The notes below the pieces were generated by a model that made no database searches, had not been told where the DNA came from, and was given only the letters and a program-made list of their open reading frames with translations. A program made the translations under genes and the position numbers. From Marchantia polymorpha subsp. ruderalis (Eukaryota; Streptophyta; Marchantiopsida; Marchantiales; Marchantiaceae), in contig AP031351.1 of assembly GCA_037833965.1 (NCBI GenBank), positions 4,538,501-4,602,500 on the forward strand: 64,000 nucleotides of DNA, read 5' to 3'. Shown here in pieces: positions 53,614 to 64,000 of the stretch (its first letter is position 1; each line of letters opens with the position of its first letter).

Positions 53614-56600
53614 ATGGCGACTGGTTTGGTTGCGATAACAGAGCGAGCTGCGGACGGGGGTCCATTGCTCAATACTGGAGAAGATGAAAGCATCGCTCAT
53701 GTTGCTCCTGATGTGGGCATTGTTCTAGAAGAGGGGCCTGTGCAACAGAATGGAACTTTGTACATCACGACGAAGTAAATTCCTTCTCTTCTATGTTCAG
53801 CCATATACGCTCACCAGGGTATTTAGGAGTTCGATATCGACTTTTGAGAATTCCTCCCGAATGTTGATGAGTTCAGGGAACTAGAATGAGAAAAAAAATT
53901 TCATTGGGAGCCGTCGTTCTTGCCTTTGAAACTTCAGTGTTTCTAGAGAAAAGCGGAAATCAAAGACAGGTTTTTGAAACATTAGATTCCAGCTTCGATT
54001 TCTCTTTGGTTGTTCTTTCTAACTCAGTACATTTAACTACAGGCGTCTCATATGGCTAAGTAATGACAATCTTCAAAAGGGTTATGCCGTCAGCTTTTTG
54101 TCTCTCTCCATGCACGCAATTTCCAGGAATCCAAACGCATATCCGGTGCCTTGCATTTATACTCAGGTGACAATTATGCTTTTTACTCTGCCACCCCGCT
54201 CGGTAAGCCTAGGTTGATGTCGTCTGAGTTTCAGAACAAATTTTGGTGCGTATGATATGTTAGTGGTTGTTTCTTTGATCAGATCTTGCCTATATATATT
54301 TCTCAAAAAACCGTAAAAAAATTTTCTTTGCAAAGTCTTAAGGTCAGAATTACATAGCTATACATGTGCACTTTGGAACTTAGATCTTGCTCAAGGTGGT
54401 CTTTACAAATTAGTGGTATGCGTGTCAGACATATTAGACTTGCCGACTTAACCGTAATCCACTCTATGTTAGGCTACCCCGAAATGCAGAGGGAACATTG
54501 TATGTTTATTACATACAATCCGAGGCTTTTTTTTCCTGCTTTTGCAAGAGTTGTATTTCTCTGTACGTGTGATTAGCAGTTTTGAAATCGTTTAATTTAA
54601 TCAAGACATTGTAGAGATTGTGTGGAATGAAACTGCTATCAACATTGTTGGAGTTAAAAGCCTGTTCCTTGGTACTAGACGTAAGAATGTGGTACGTGGC
54701 CTGGTGAAATGTACTCATGTGCTATATGTGTTCTATCTGTCATGTCTTTGGCAATCTTGGGCTTATGCTTGATCTTAAAAGCTGATTCTCGCAGCTTAAC
54801 AGGTAGCTATGGTTGCGTTTATTTACTTTCCGGGGGATGGGGCGGAAACGGTACAGATTGAGAGTGGCGATTCAGATTCTGAGTACGAGGAGGCAGACGA
54901 CATGGAGGATTCTTTGGAAACAGAATGTGATGAGGAGGAGGACTTGTCCAAAGTAGAAGAGATGAGACTTGTTCCCAGAGATCCAGATATCTGTATCCTT
55001 TTTGAATCCAGAATGTAATCGTTCATAGGGTAATCGGGATGGTAAAGCTCTAGTTCTTGACAGAAGGTATGTAAAGCAGTTCTGGTGTCTCCTCCTGTGG
55101 ACATTAGGAAACTACAGACAGCGCGGAGGGCTTATCGCGTTCAGTAGTAATAGACAGTGGTTTTGCTAAGGAATTTCCAACTATCTGTCAAATCTGCAAT
55201 AGTCTGATACTTTCCTTAGGAGCTGTCGTGTGGGTTTTTTTTTAAAGTGGCGGTTGTCGATTTTGGTTCCATACTTTCTTTTGCTCTACAGTTTTCTTTC
55301 TAGTCACCTGATATTTTGTTCTGAAGTTTTTCTCCTATTGCTCTGAAGTTTGGAAGCCAGTAGTAGCCAGTATATTTTTCAAAGGATGTCAGCCGGTTTG
55401 AGATTCCAGCGTCTGAGTAGTTGATGTCCTCATCCACTTTGTTTAGTTTTGTGCTAAACTGACTTTCTTTTGGAGGGAAAAGCCTTGATCGACCATTTTG
55501 ATATCAGTGGACCAGATATTCCAGGTTCTTTGTGATTGTGCGTTGCTGAACCCAGATCCGACAGGAGGTATGTTGTCCTTGCTTCGTTGCCATGACCTTG
55601 GATCAGTTTGTTGCATTGACATTTTCGTTGCATGATGTTGATATGGTCCTGAAGTATTCTCAGTTGAGGTTACTCTAGGATCCGGGTTGACGTTTCAACA
55701 AAGATATGACGGCTGGACTGCTGGTATCACAATGCCAAGAAGAGAGGTACCACAGCCAATGTTGATACCCTTCTCATTGTCTCTCATGGCGTGAGATAGA
55801 TCGTGATCATGAAGTGTCGAAAGTTCCAAGGTGTCGAAAGTATACTCTCTACTTTAATGGACTTTTTAACAAGATATACTGGAATAATCTTAGACGAGCT
55901 CTCGTTTAGTTTCATACTAATGAAACACCATAATGTGTGGAGAAAGTACTAATTCACTGAATTACGCTACTTCACAATATTATGCCTTTCGCATCAAAGA
56001 ATTCCAGCAGATTCTTGATCACATTAAGAACTCCGGCACATTGATGACCTTCATCAGCTGTCGCTTTTAAAAAGCCCAGAGAACCATATCCGCTGATTCA
56101 CAACTACTTATCTCCCTACTTGTCTTTTGTCTAGTTGGGACCGTTCAGTTACTTGCGAACGAGATAGAACTGAAACTCATTACTTTGGTTCTGTCAGACC
56201 AAGCTGGTAGTATCGCAGAACAGAAGTCGAACTCACTTTGATCTGGGAAGTACCCTGTCCACGAGTGATCCTGATCATCATAGGATTCAAGTTAGTTTCT
56301 TTTTGGAGCCGAGGAATTTGGGAGGTCTAACTTGTGGAGACTCGGAGGACAGTTTTGTGCTTTTTTGTGGTAAAAATGAACAACAGTCTAGGCGGTTGAT
56401 GGCCTTCAGCACAAAAGATACTTAAGGGGAAAGCAAGTATTTGTTCTTACGGCGTCAAATGTCCAATCCCTGTCCTGAGGTCATGAAAGTTTGTGATAGG
56501 TGCAAGGCCGTTAGCACTCAATCCCTTTGTGTTGGCAGAACAAGAAGGTGAAGGTGAATGGTACTTTAATGTAAACGAGGTGTTGGGAGGGCGACCCATC

Positions 56601-56876
56601 GGTGAAGATGATGACAAGCCTTTCGACGTCACAGATATTAGCGAGGTGAGGATATCACATCTCTTTTCCACCCCATCGTAGCCTGTCGAATTTCCAATTT
56701 TCCCAGTATTTTCAAGTAGATGTAAGGTCTGAACGTTCGATCTTGTTGAGAGATGACTGTTGAACAAATGGATGTGCTCGGACGGACTAACTCATGTTGC
56801 CCCTTTGCAGTTGCATATACACGATCCAAGATTTGAAGATGCCGAAGAGGAGTTGGAGGAGGACGGTGCTGCGTAA
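53614..56876 (+). CDS. ICLN: ICln (pICln), methylosome subunit and Sm-protein chaperone
   Basis: Exons: 53614-53774, 54043-54166, 54857-54992, 55508-55567, 56539-56645, 56811-56876. They total 654 nt (217 residues), all in phase. ICln binds Sm proteins and delivers them to the PRMT5 methylosome for snRNP assembly; older work named it a chloride-conductance regulator. The PH-like core is visible as GTLYITTKRLIWLSND, GYAVSFLSLSMHAISR and NAYPVPCIYTQ (about 47-95). It is followed by the usual acidic loop (about 98-128, Asp/Glu-rich), then MRLVPRDPDI, LDQIFQVLCDCALLNPDP and GEGEWYFNV (about 129-174). An acidic C-terminus ends EEELEEDGAA. Animal ICln is about 237 residues. The start codon is followed by a family-like, poorly conserved N-terminus. 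Gene density around it is low on both sides. Confidence 0.93.
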
Positions 56877-57200
56877 GGGCTTCGTTGGTCCGAGTTCTAG
56901 TTTTGGTAGTGTAGAGCTAAGACAGTCACGACCCTTCTCTCGCCTGCTACATCAAATGGCAGACCTCAAACGTCTAGATCTTCGATCAGTAGTTCTCTTG
57001 GTAAATAGTAGTGAGCTCGGAATCTATAACATGTACGGAAATCAGTCGAGTGTGCCTTGGAGCTTGTTCGTTAACAGTCATTTCGAAAGGTAACACGCTC
57101 GTCTCGAGCTAATCAATCAGAGGTTATCCACATTTGTTGCCTTGATGGGTTTGAACTATTTGTAAACAATCTCACGCTCTCAACAACATTACTGTCAGTG
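56877..57200 (+). other. Probable 3' UTR of ICln
   Basis: Non-repetitive sequence after the TAA at 56874-56876. The polyadenylation site was not located. Confidence 0.4.
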
Positions 57201-57632
57201 TCCACCATGTCCTCAACGAGTTTAGCTGCTCGGTTCGGAAAAAGTATCCCGAAAGCAAGCCACAATCCTCCGAAACGAATGATTTTGTTGTGACAAGAAG
57301 TTTATATGGCCAGTTAGTGCCATTTCTCTGTCCAGGCCGGGGCTTAGACGAAGTACTTTGTGCAAGCCGAGGGTCCCCACCACCGCAACCTCTAGTACGT
57401 GGCAGTCGGAGTGACTTTCAAGTTAGAGCGAGGTCCGCCTCTTCCCAGAGATGGAGTCGGATTACCGAGGGTTCTGACAGGGACAAGCAGCTGGTCGAAG
57501 GAGCGAATTGTCCGAATGCTAATGCCCGAAAGATTGGGATCTGCGAAAAGGTACGTATCTCAGACGTACAAGTCTAACGTGGTCCAAAGCCTAGGTCCTC
57601 CTCGCCTCGTCTGTCCTCAAGCATGGCGCTGC

Positions 57633-57965
57633 TTACACACAGATACACACACACACACTCACCCGCTGCCATCGTCGTAGGTCAAAGCGGATGAGTGTCG
57701 GAATGGACACGTACTGCAGGAGGAGTCGAGCATCAATCAGCCCGGCCTCCTCCTCCTCGTACAGAACGTTCGCCTCCATGCGAGATTGGCTCGAGTGGCC
57801 GGGCACCATGCGTATTCTCTTGTCGAAAAGCCTAGGAATTTCTCGCCCGAGGCCTGCACAATCATGGCAATCATACGCCGCGGTTGACTCGAGCCTGCTG
57901 CTGTGCGCGACCATCGCGTTGACAAGGGGCTCGCAGCAGCAGCAGCAGCAGCCGTCTTCGTCCAT
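57633..57965 (-). CDS. Possible unidentified exon (hypothetical)
   Basis: The minus-strand frame after a poly-Cys (CTG) run reads as ordinary protein: LFDKRIRMVPGHSSQSRMEA, YEEEEAGLIDARLL, LQYVSIPTLIRFDLRR. It is followed by a good donor, CGG|GTGAGT, near 57662. I do not recognise a family and found no convincing partner exon up- or downstream. It may be an exon of an unannotated gene or a chance frame in GC-rich DNA. Confidence 0.25.
   Translation of the reverse strand: MDEDGCCCCCCEPLVNAMVAHSSRLESTAAYDCHDCAGLGREIPRLFDKRIRMVPGHSSQSRMEANVLYEEEEAGLIDARLLLQYVSIPTLIRFDLRRWQRVSVCVCICV
57932..57952. repeat. CAG trinucleotide run
   Basis: Seven CAG units, reading as poly-Cys or poly-Ala in minus-strand frames. 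Confidence 0.9.
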
Positions 57966-60373
57966 TCCGTCTCGGTGTGTTTGTTTGTCGGTGATGGAAG
58001 CAGGCCAGACAAACCGACCTCATCAGGAGGAGCGATCGAATCTGATCCACGCCCGGGGACGACGACGAGGAGCATTTGAATAAAATAACGCGCAGTCAGT
58101 CGGCAGGAGGAGGGAAGGCTGAGTCTCGAGCATCGATCGAATCTTCTTCGGCTGGTCGTCGCTGCTGCTGCTGCTGCCTCTCTCGTCGATCCGTCCAGCC
58201 AGCCAGCCGATCCTGGTGTGCAGCTCTGGAGACCCCGGGTTACATCATGGCGTCGGTCCAAACCTCGAGTCGAGTTTAGCTGCACCTGATTTCTCAGTGG
58301 CCACGAGGATCTGGTGCATGCAGATCAGATCGTTTGATTGTCTGAGTGCTCGAGAGAGTGTGCCGGCAGTCGGTCGTGGGAGAGGTGCAGATGGTTCGGT
58401 GCTTGTGGTCATGAGAGGAGCAGGCCGATCCGAATGGCCTCGTCCCTCTTGATGAACCGAGTTGCAAATTCGACAAGATGGACTCGCGCAGTGAATGCTC
58501 GAGGAACATTGTGTCCTCGTCCTCGTCCTCGTCCTCCATCTCCTCGAGGTACAGGCTCGGAGTCAACGGGGGGAGAGAGAGAGAGAGAATGAACGAGGTT
58601 GGAGTTTGGGGAGATTTTGTCTGGACCAGCGAGCGACGGGGGGCTGCGAATTCACGTGAGCCTCGCAACGAAGCGGGACCTGCGCGAATTTCAACTCGTT
58701 CACGTGAGATTTGGCCACACCGTCACGGGGCGAGTTATTGCGCAAATGTGCAAGCGACCGCTGCCAATAATGTCGAGCGTCGAGCTAGGCTAGGCAGTAA
58801 GTGCGCAAGGCGTAGATGGGGGACCTGCCTGGCCCGCGAGGATCCGAGAGGCGAGATCCTACGCGTGGACCTTCATGATGATTCGAAGTGTGCGTCCTGT
58901 GGCCGCACTCGAGCCATCCGAGCCGAGCTGAACATCCCTGAGCTCGTCGATTTGGTACTGTGAGCGACTTTAAGCCCTCCTCCATGCCCCCATCTACCAC
59001 CGGGCTCGTAATTTCGGTGGGTTACGAGCAGTACTGTAAGACGACGGCTTTATGGTCTCTCGTCCACATTGAAAGCATTGGGCTCCTTTAGGCTCCATTA
59101 GGCAGCAGCATTCGGCTCTCCAGTGCGCCAGCCACAGTGCGTGCCAGCGCTCCTCATTGAGGTTTCGTGTTCGTCTCTATCCCCATGCTGTACTATGATC
59201 AATGAAGTCGGCCCAGTGGAAGACCGCAGATATACTCCGACGAGGAATTTGTCGGAGGCCGAGGTATCGATTGATTGATTTGGCATTCAGCCATGGGAAT
59301 CGAAATCCATTCTGCTGCTGCTGCAGCTTCCACTGGGTTGGGGTAGGGTGGCGAGGGGGAGGGGAGGGAAGGGAAGGTCTGCCATCATTGTATTATCCAT
59401 GGAACTCGGGCGTATGATGATGAGATGGAGCGCGGGGAATCGAAGGTGTAAAGGAATGTGGATGCCCAAACTTCTTCAATGGCAACCAGCGGCAAGAAGG
59501 TTCTGTGTAAGAAGCCCCTCTCCCCTTTCCCCTTTCCCCATCCTCATGGATCCGAAACCAACACGCCAAAGTGCATTACCCTCATGAGCCTTAGCACCAT
59601 CGGCCAAAGAACCAATCCTTCGACCACACACGAAGAAGGAGAGACAGAGATAGATCTCTCTCGCTCGCTCGCAGGCATGGACTCCGATCCAGAGACGCAG
59701 CGAGGGGGGAGGAAGTAGGAAGGACGAGCGAAATGGGGAGGGCCCGGGAACTCACAGCAAGATGGACGACGGGTCGGGGAACACATAGGCACGAGGCGAA
59801 GGCCACGATGGAAGGCGGGGGAAAAAGGCAGCGGGAGGGTGACAAGTGCTTACAGGAGCACGAGACGTAGGCAAGGGAAATGTCGTAAAGGGAGGGAGGG
59901 GGGCCGCCATTCAGATAGAGGCTAGAGCACTCTATCCACCCATTCAGCCATCCATGACACAGGAGGCGAGAACAGTGCGGATCCATGTGCGCCAGACAGT
60001 GCTGGTCGACGCCTGGTACGCCGAGATATAAAACCGCTGCAAAAGCGGGACCATAAACAACAACAGCGAGCAGCAGCAGCAGATCGTGGAGCGGAGCGTG
60101 CATGTAGCCGAGCTTTAAGTCTTCGGAGCGTAGCGACTCGCGAGCGAGCTCGGGCCAGCGCAAAGGGGGAACGGCCCCTTTATTGCCTCGTCGAGGTCGG
60201 GTGCCGAGACGCTTTGCGTTTATGAGGGCTCATAATCTCACGAGGCGCTCGCATTCCCCCCCTCCTTAAAATGTCGATCATCCCCCCAGAGCCATGGCAA
60301 CGCTGCCCCTGCAGCACCAGCAGCAGAAGAGAAGGGGGGGCTACTACATTTGTAGCCGGAAGTAGTAATGCTG

Positions 60374-60520
60374 CTGGGGGCTGGGGCTGGGGCTGGGGGG
60401 GAGGGGCTGGGCAGGAGATAGAGAAAGGGGAAGGGGGTGGGGGAAATGGGGGCTGCAGCTGCGGGGTGGGGGGGGGGGGGGGGGTGGGGGTCGCGAAGAA
60501 GGGGAAGGGGAGGCGCAGGG
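60374..60520 (+). repeat. G-rich tract with G-quadruplex potential
   Basis: Repeated GGGGCT units at about 60375-60410 are followed by a run of about 20 G broken by T (about 60463-60490) and further GGGGAA units. Many G-runs of four or more are closely spaced on the plus strand. Confidence 0.75.
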
Positions 60521-62652
60521 CCCACCGCGACGATTGCAAGCGAAGCATGGCAAGGCAGAGGCGTCAGATGCGACGACACCATTCGACACGACTTGGCGTA
60601 TGTAAGCATTATCATCAATACATGAATCTCGGCAAGCTTTAAGGTGCCTGCGATTCCATATATGCCTCGGTCGCGCCCATCTGCCATTGTAATCACCGAG
60701 AGCCTCAGCCGTAAATGCCACGCTGGGGCACGTCCAGTCATCCGATTCACTCCCTCGCTCTTTATGTCCGCCCCCTGCCAACGCGGCTTTTCGCCAGCGG
60801 GCCACGCTGCTGACTTCCAGTCGCTTTGGCCCGGTGCGCGTGTCCTCCCTGTTCAAACTTCCCCCCTCCCCCCAACCAACAATCATCAACTCCATTTCCC
60901 CTTCCTTTACTCCTCCCACGCCCGAATCGTACCCTCCCTTCCCCCCCCTCCTCCCCTCCTCTCCCGGACGCCCCAGATCTATTCCATAGCTTCCGCCTCC
61001 CCCTCTCTAGATGCCAGTTCGTTTGAAAGTGAAAAGTAGCACCTCCCAGTAACGGTCCAGTGGCAATTTTAGCCCCCGCGGAGATAACTCCCTTATAATA
61101 GTGGCTCCTCATCACAATCGCGCACCCCCTGCCCCCTCTTCTCATCTAATCTGAACGACGTCTTTGACCGGACCGAAGCCCCCATCCCGTCCCATCGGAT
61201 CCCGGACCAACAGACAAATATTCACCGGACCGTTCGAGCCCCAACCGAGCCTAACCACGGAGGGTCGGAGCAAAGCGAAGACCCTTCTCTACTCCCCGTT
61301 GGACGACTACGACTGCGACTGTGAGATACTGCGTTCCGCGACCACGACTACGGCCCGTGGTCGGTGGTGGTCCCTCCCATCCAGAGCTTTCCTTCGCTTC
61401 GAACGTACGAGCTCCGCTTTGCTTCAGTTGCCCCCCACCCCGCCCGCCCGCCCGCCCGCCTGCCCCCCTCGCCCGCTTGTTGCCCCATTGCGGACCTGTC
61501 GGGCTGCGGCTCATTGTCACAATTTCCGGACTCGGGTTCGGGCTCGTGTCGTCGTCTTCGTCGTCGTCGTCGTCGCTGCTGTTGTCTCCTCTCCCTCCCG
61601 AGAGAGAGAGAGATAGCCCCCCCGGCCTCCGCTTTCCATGTTCTCTTCTCGTTCTGAGTTTGAACTCATCGGCCGGATTCGGCAATCTCGCGTCTCTGAT
61701 TGGCACCTCGCGTGCTCATCATCCAGTAGCCCAGCCCCAGCCCGAGCCCCGCACCACGGATCTCCTCTCGTCAACCAACCCATCGAGCTCGCTGCCCCCG
61801 ACCTTCCTTGCCTCGCCTCGCTTGCCCCCCTGCCTGCCACTCAGCTGCCCAGCGCTCCTTATCCGGGGCCTATCTCTTGTCCCCCGGTCACCTTGCACTT
61901 TGCGCGCTGCCTTGCCTGCCTTGCCCCCTCCTGCCTGCCTCTTGCACCCGTGCGCGTCCGATTCCGCCTGCGCTAGGCCCCGGTGGCCGAGGTAGCTTTG
62001 GGTCCGTTTTTTCCCCCCATCCCCCATCCCCCAGCCCCAGCTCCCGAGAATTTTCATCTCTGGCGCTCATTCTCGACAGCCCCCGTCAAAGTGGAGCTGA
62101 ACTGGCGCAGCCGTGACGAGCAAGGCGCTCGCTCGCTGCTGCTGCTGCTGCTGCTCCGCAGGCGATCGAAGTGGTAGGCCGCGAGGGCAGGCCCCAGTGC
62201 CTTTTCGGTCACTGGCGGGCGAGCGAGCGAGCGAGCGAGGGCGCGTGCGGGCGATTCGAGTGGATCTCTCGACCACCTTCGGGGCAGCGGCGAGTGTTTC
62301 TTCTGCGGTCGATGCTGCTGCAGTCGTCGGGCTGTCATGGAGCTCGCGAGGAGCTCGTCCCGGCGTCTATGAAGACTGCGGTGGAGCGCAAGGCCTCTCT
62401 CTACTCTGACAGGGGACTATGACTATACAAGCGTGACATGACTCCAGTAGACTATGCCGTGGAGGTAGAGCTCTCTAGCCCCCCCCACCCCAAAAGCGGC
62501 CATTTCGAGCCGAAGCTCGTCGAGAATTTCATTTGTTGTCGGTCGGTCGCTCGTCGCTCGCAGCTGCTGCTTCCCTTCCCCCGTCTTTCTTCACGAGCGC
62601 TCAAAAGTCTTTTTTTTCCGGGTGGTTCTTTTTTTTGAATTTCAGGCAGGGC

Positions 62653-63597
62653 ATGAAGGTATGCTTGTGGCGCACATCAAAGCACGTGCTGGTAATCTTC
62701 TGCATATTGAGCTCCCTCTGCACAATTCAAGGTGGTGAGAATTGTCTTCTCTTCTCCTCTCTCCCTCTCTCCCTCTTTCTTTCTCTGAACTGGAATGAGC
62801 TGAGCTGAGCTGAGCTGAGCTGAAAGAGCAATGAACTTTGTGAATGTCCACGAGAGAGTGTATGATGAGGCCGAGCAGTCCAGCGTTCTGCAGTGGTGTG
62901 ATGGATTCATGGCTTACAGTGCTGGAGGGGAGGGGGGGAGGTGAAATTGGGGGGGAACCGAAAGAACTTAGAAATCAGGCATGATGCATTTTCTACGTCC
63001 AATTTATATCGAGGTAGCTTACGTCTGTGTCTCAGGGAGAACCCATATTGCAAGCAGGAGCACAAAGCGGTGTCTTCCTTGGAACAGATGGAAAAGGAAA
63101 AGGAGAAAGAAACCATTGATTGGGGAGAAACCATTGATTGGGGGTGCGTTGGGAATCTGCAGGCCAATGCCCGAGTGGCTGGCAAGAAGGACCAGTTGAT
63201 CAGCGTTGTTTCATCTTGATGAATAACGCCAGCAGCTGGAACGAGTCAGCAGTGAATTGTCAGGCGCAAGGAGGGCACCTCGCCGCGCTCGCCAGTGCTC
63301 TGGAGTTCCCCTTTCTCGACGGCCTGTGCACGAGCGACGCATCAGGAAGCTGCTGGCTCGGAGGCACCCTGCGCCGATCGAGCAGCAGCGGCATCTTCAC
63401 GCCGAATTGGACCGACTGCCGAGTCCTCTGGAATGATTCCTTCTACCCTCCGGCGCCTCCTCCACCTTCCACAAACTGCTCGGATCCGAGCTGCCCCGAT
63501 TTCCTCGAAAACGGATGGTGTTCCCTCGTGGTGAACTCCTCCCTTGTCTGGGGCAGTTGCGATACCAAACATTCCTTCATTTGCACCCTCGGCCCAG
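62653..63597 (+). CDS. C-type lectin-domain protein, N-terminal part (continues past the right edge)
   Basis: Exon 1 is 62653-62734 (82 nt; 62731 is an alternative donor). Exon 2 is 63163-63597, ending in phase 1 at a GTACGA donor, so the gene continues beyond the window; about 172 residues are visible. Residues 1-26 form a signal peptide with hydrophobic core VLVIFCILSSL. The C-type lectin-like domain begins QCPSGW, then RCFILMN, a WNES...C motif, GGHLAAL, CWLGG, NWTDCRVLW, WCSLV and WGSCDTKHSFICTL. This is the usual Cys/Trp framework of the fold. A proline-rich insert (PPAPPPP) sits about two-thirds through. Several N-glycosylation sequons (NAS, NES, NWT, NDS, NCS, NSS) support secretion. 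In land plants this domain often forms the ectodomain of a receptor-like kinase; here a membrane span and kinase would lie beyond 64000, so that is inference. Confidence 0.85.
62797..62822. repeat. GAGCT pentanucleotide array
   Basis: Five GAGCT units in intron 1 of the lectin gene. The unit is the reverse complement of the AGCTC array at 30911-30930. Confidence 0.85.
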
Positions 63598-64000
63598 GTA
63601 CGACTCCATGCCAACTCCATGCACGATTCTTCTTTCTGAGCTCGCACACCTTTCTGACTGCAATTGTGCACTAAACCCTTCGCCATTCATCCTCCTCCTC
63701 CTCCTCTTCACCAATGCTGCTGCCCCACTTCTGCTGCTGCTTCTACTGCTGCTGCTGCTGCTGATGCCATCACTGCGACGACATTTTTGCTGCATCTTCT
63801 GTCCTCGAGCCGTATCTCGTTGCCGGACTCGAACTGTGGATTCTCTTGTCGTTTTCCTCCTCGCAATGTCGTTATGTCTGCACGTGCTGAAGCGTCCAAC
63901 TCTCGAATGCACGCATCTGTACGTCCATCGTGGTCTCTCACTGGAGCAGCAACAGCAGCAGCAGCAGCAGCAGGGAGCTGGCGGAAGATGGAGCAGCAGC
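63598..64000 (+). other. Intron 2 (partial) of the lectin gene with CTG/CAG arrays
   Basis: The sequence after the 63597 donor holds CTC/CTG trinucleotide runs (about 63691-63765) and a CAG run (about 63944-63975). No further lectin or kinase exon is seen before the window ends. Confidence 0.55.

Larger units (their letters stand above)
57201..62652. other. GC-rich, microsatellite-rich region with no confident gene; leader of the lectin gene at its right end
   Basis: Simple sequence is dense: CA (57645-57660), CAG (57932-57952), CTG (about 58157-58176), CGTCCT (about 58515-58540), GA (about 58570-58587), a long G-rich tract (60374-60520), CCCGC (about 61440-61460), TCG (about 61545-61573), CTG (about 62137-62155) and GCGA (62219-62239). 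Overlapping frames on both strands, up to 224 codons, are low in complexity. A T-rich tract ending TTCAG at 62641-62645, 7 nt before the lectin ATG, is a likely 5'-UTR acceptor. The rightmost 1-1.5 kb is therefore probably that gene's transcribed leader. Confidence 0.5.

Noticed and set aside
61321-61995. 224-codon plus-strand frame rich in Pro, Ser and Leu
   Set aside because: Composition-driven frame in CCCGC/CCCAGC repeats, with open frames on the opposite strand and no domain.

Overview
The window is eukaryotic plant nuclear DNA. Five complete multi-exon genes with GT-AG introns and one partial gene can be modelled, and every deduced splice phase is consistent. Three products are plant-type: a RINGLET (RLT) homeobox-DDT chromatin protein, the chloroplast PSII-repair zinc-finger protein LQY1, and a GAT1_2.1-type glutamine amidotransferase. 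Two features suggest a bryophyte, perhaps a liverwort: short-to-medium introns at roughly one gene per 10 kb, and long, simple-repeat-rich, GC-rich gene leaders separated by very AT-rich decayed retrotransposon blocks. That placement is inference; no sequence comparison was possible.

Layout: 1-4611 is gene-free and includes a purine-rich, low-complexity stretch (about 1.45-3.05 kb) that probably lies in the upstream region or leader of the next gene. 4632-14586 (+) is RLT, with 19 coding exons and 1,899 residues. About 15.5-20.76 kb is AT-rich and holds a decayed Ty3/gypsy element. At about 20.76 kb composition switches abruptly to a GC-rich island (to about 23.2 kb), interrupted by a 0.38-kb AT-rich insertion that looks like a small DNA transposon. 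26345-23273 (-) is the amidotransferase gene, followed by CpG-rich upstream DNA and about 6 kb with no recognisable gene. 34.5-41.9 kb is AT-rich and holds a truncated copia pol on the minus strand, a copia-type LTR plus primer-binding site on the plus strand, and a 2-copy tandem duplication.

44178-42262 (-) is LQY1 and 48792-45333 (-) is a nuclear, probably organelle-targeted RlmN-type radical-SAM RNA methyltransferase. The two lie in tandem about 1.15 kb apart. 49.1-51.7 kb is AT-rich and empty. 53614-56876 (+) is ICln (pICln), the Sm-protein chaperone of the methylosome, with a probable 5'-UTR intron. 57.2-62.6 kb is GC-rich, microsatellite-rich DNA with no confident gene. 62653 to beyond the right edge (+) is a secreted C-type lectin-domain protein, possibly the ectodomain of a receptor-like kinase.

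The genes are unlinked in the operon sense. Thematically, LQY1 and the RlmN homologue may both serve the chloroplast, RLT acts in ISWI chromatin remodelling and ICln in snRNP assembly. The most unusual product feature is the C-terminal tail of RLT, a long RG/GRP-rich block followed by about 140 mostly acidic residues.
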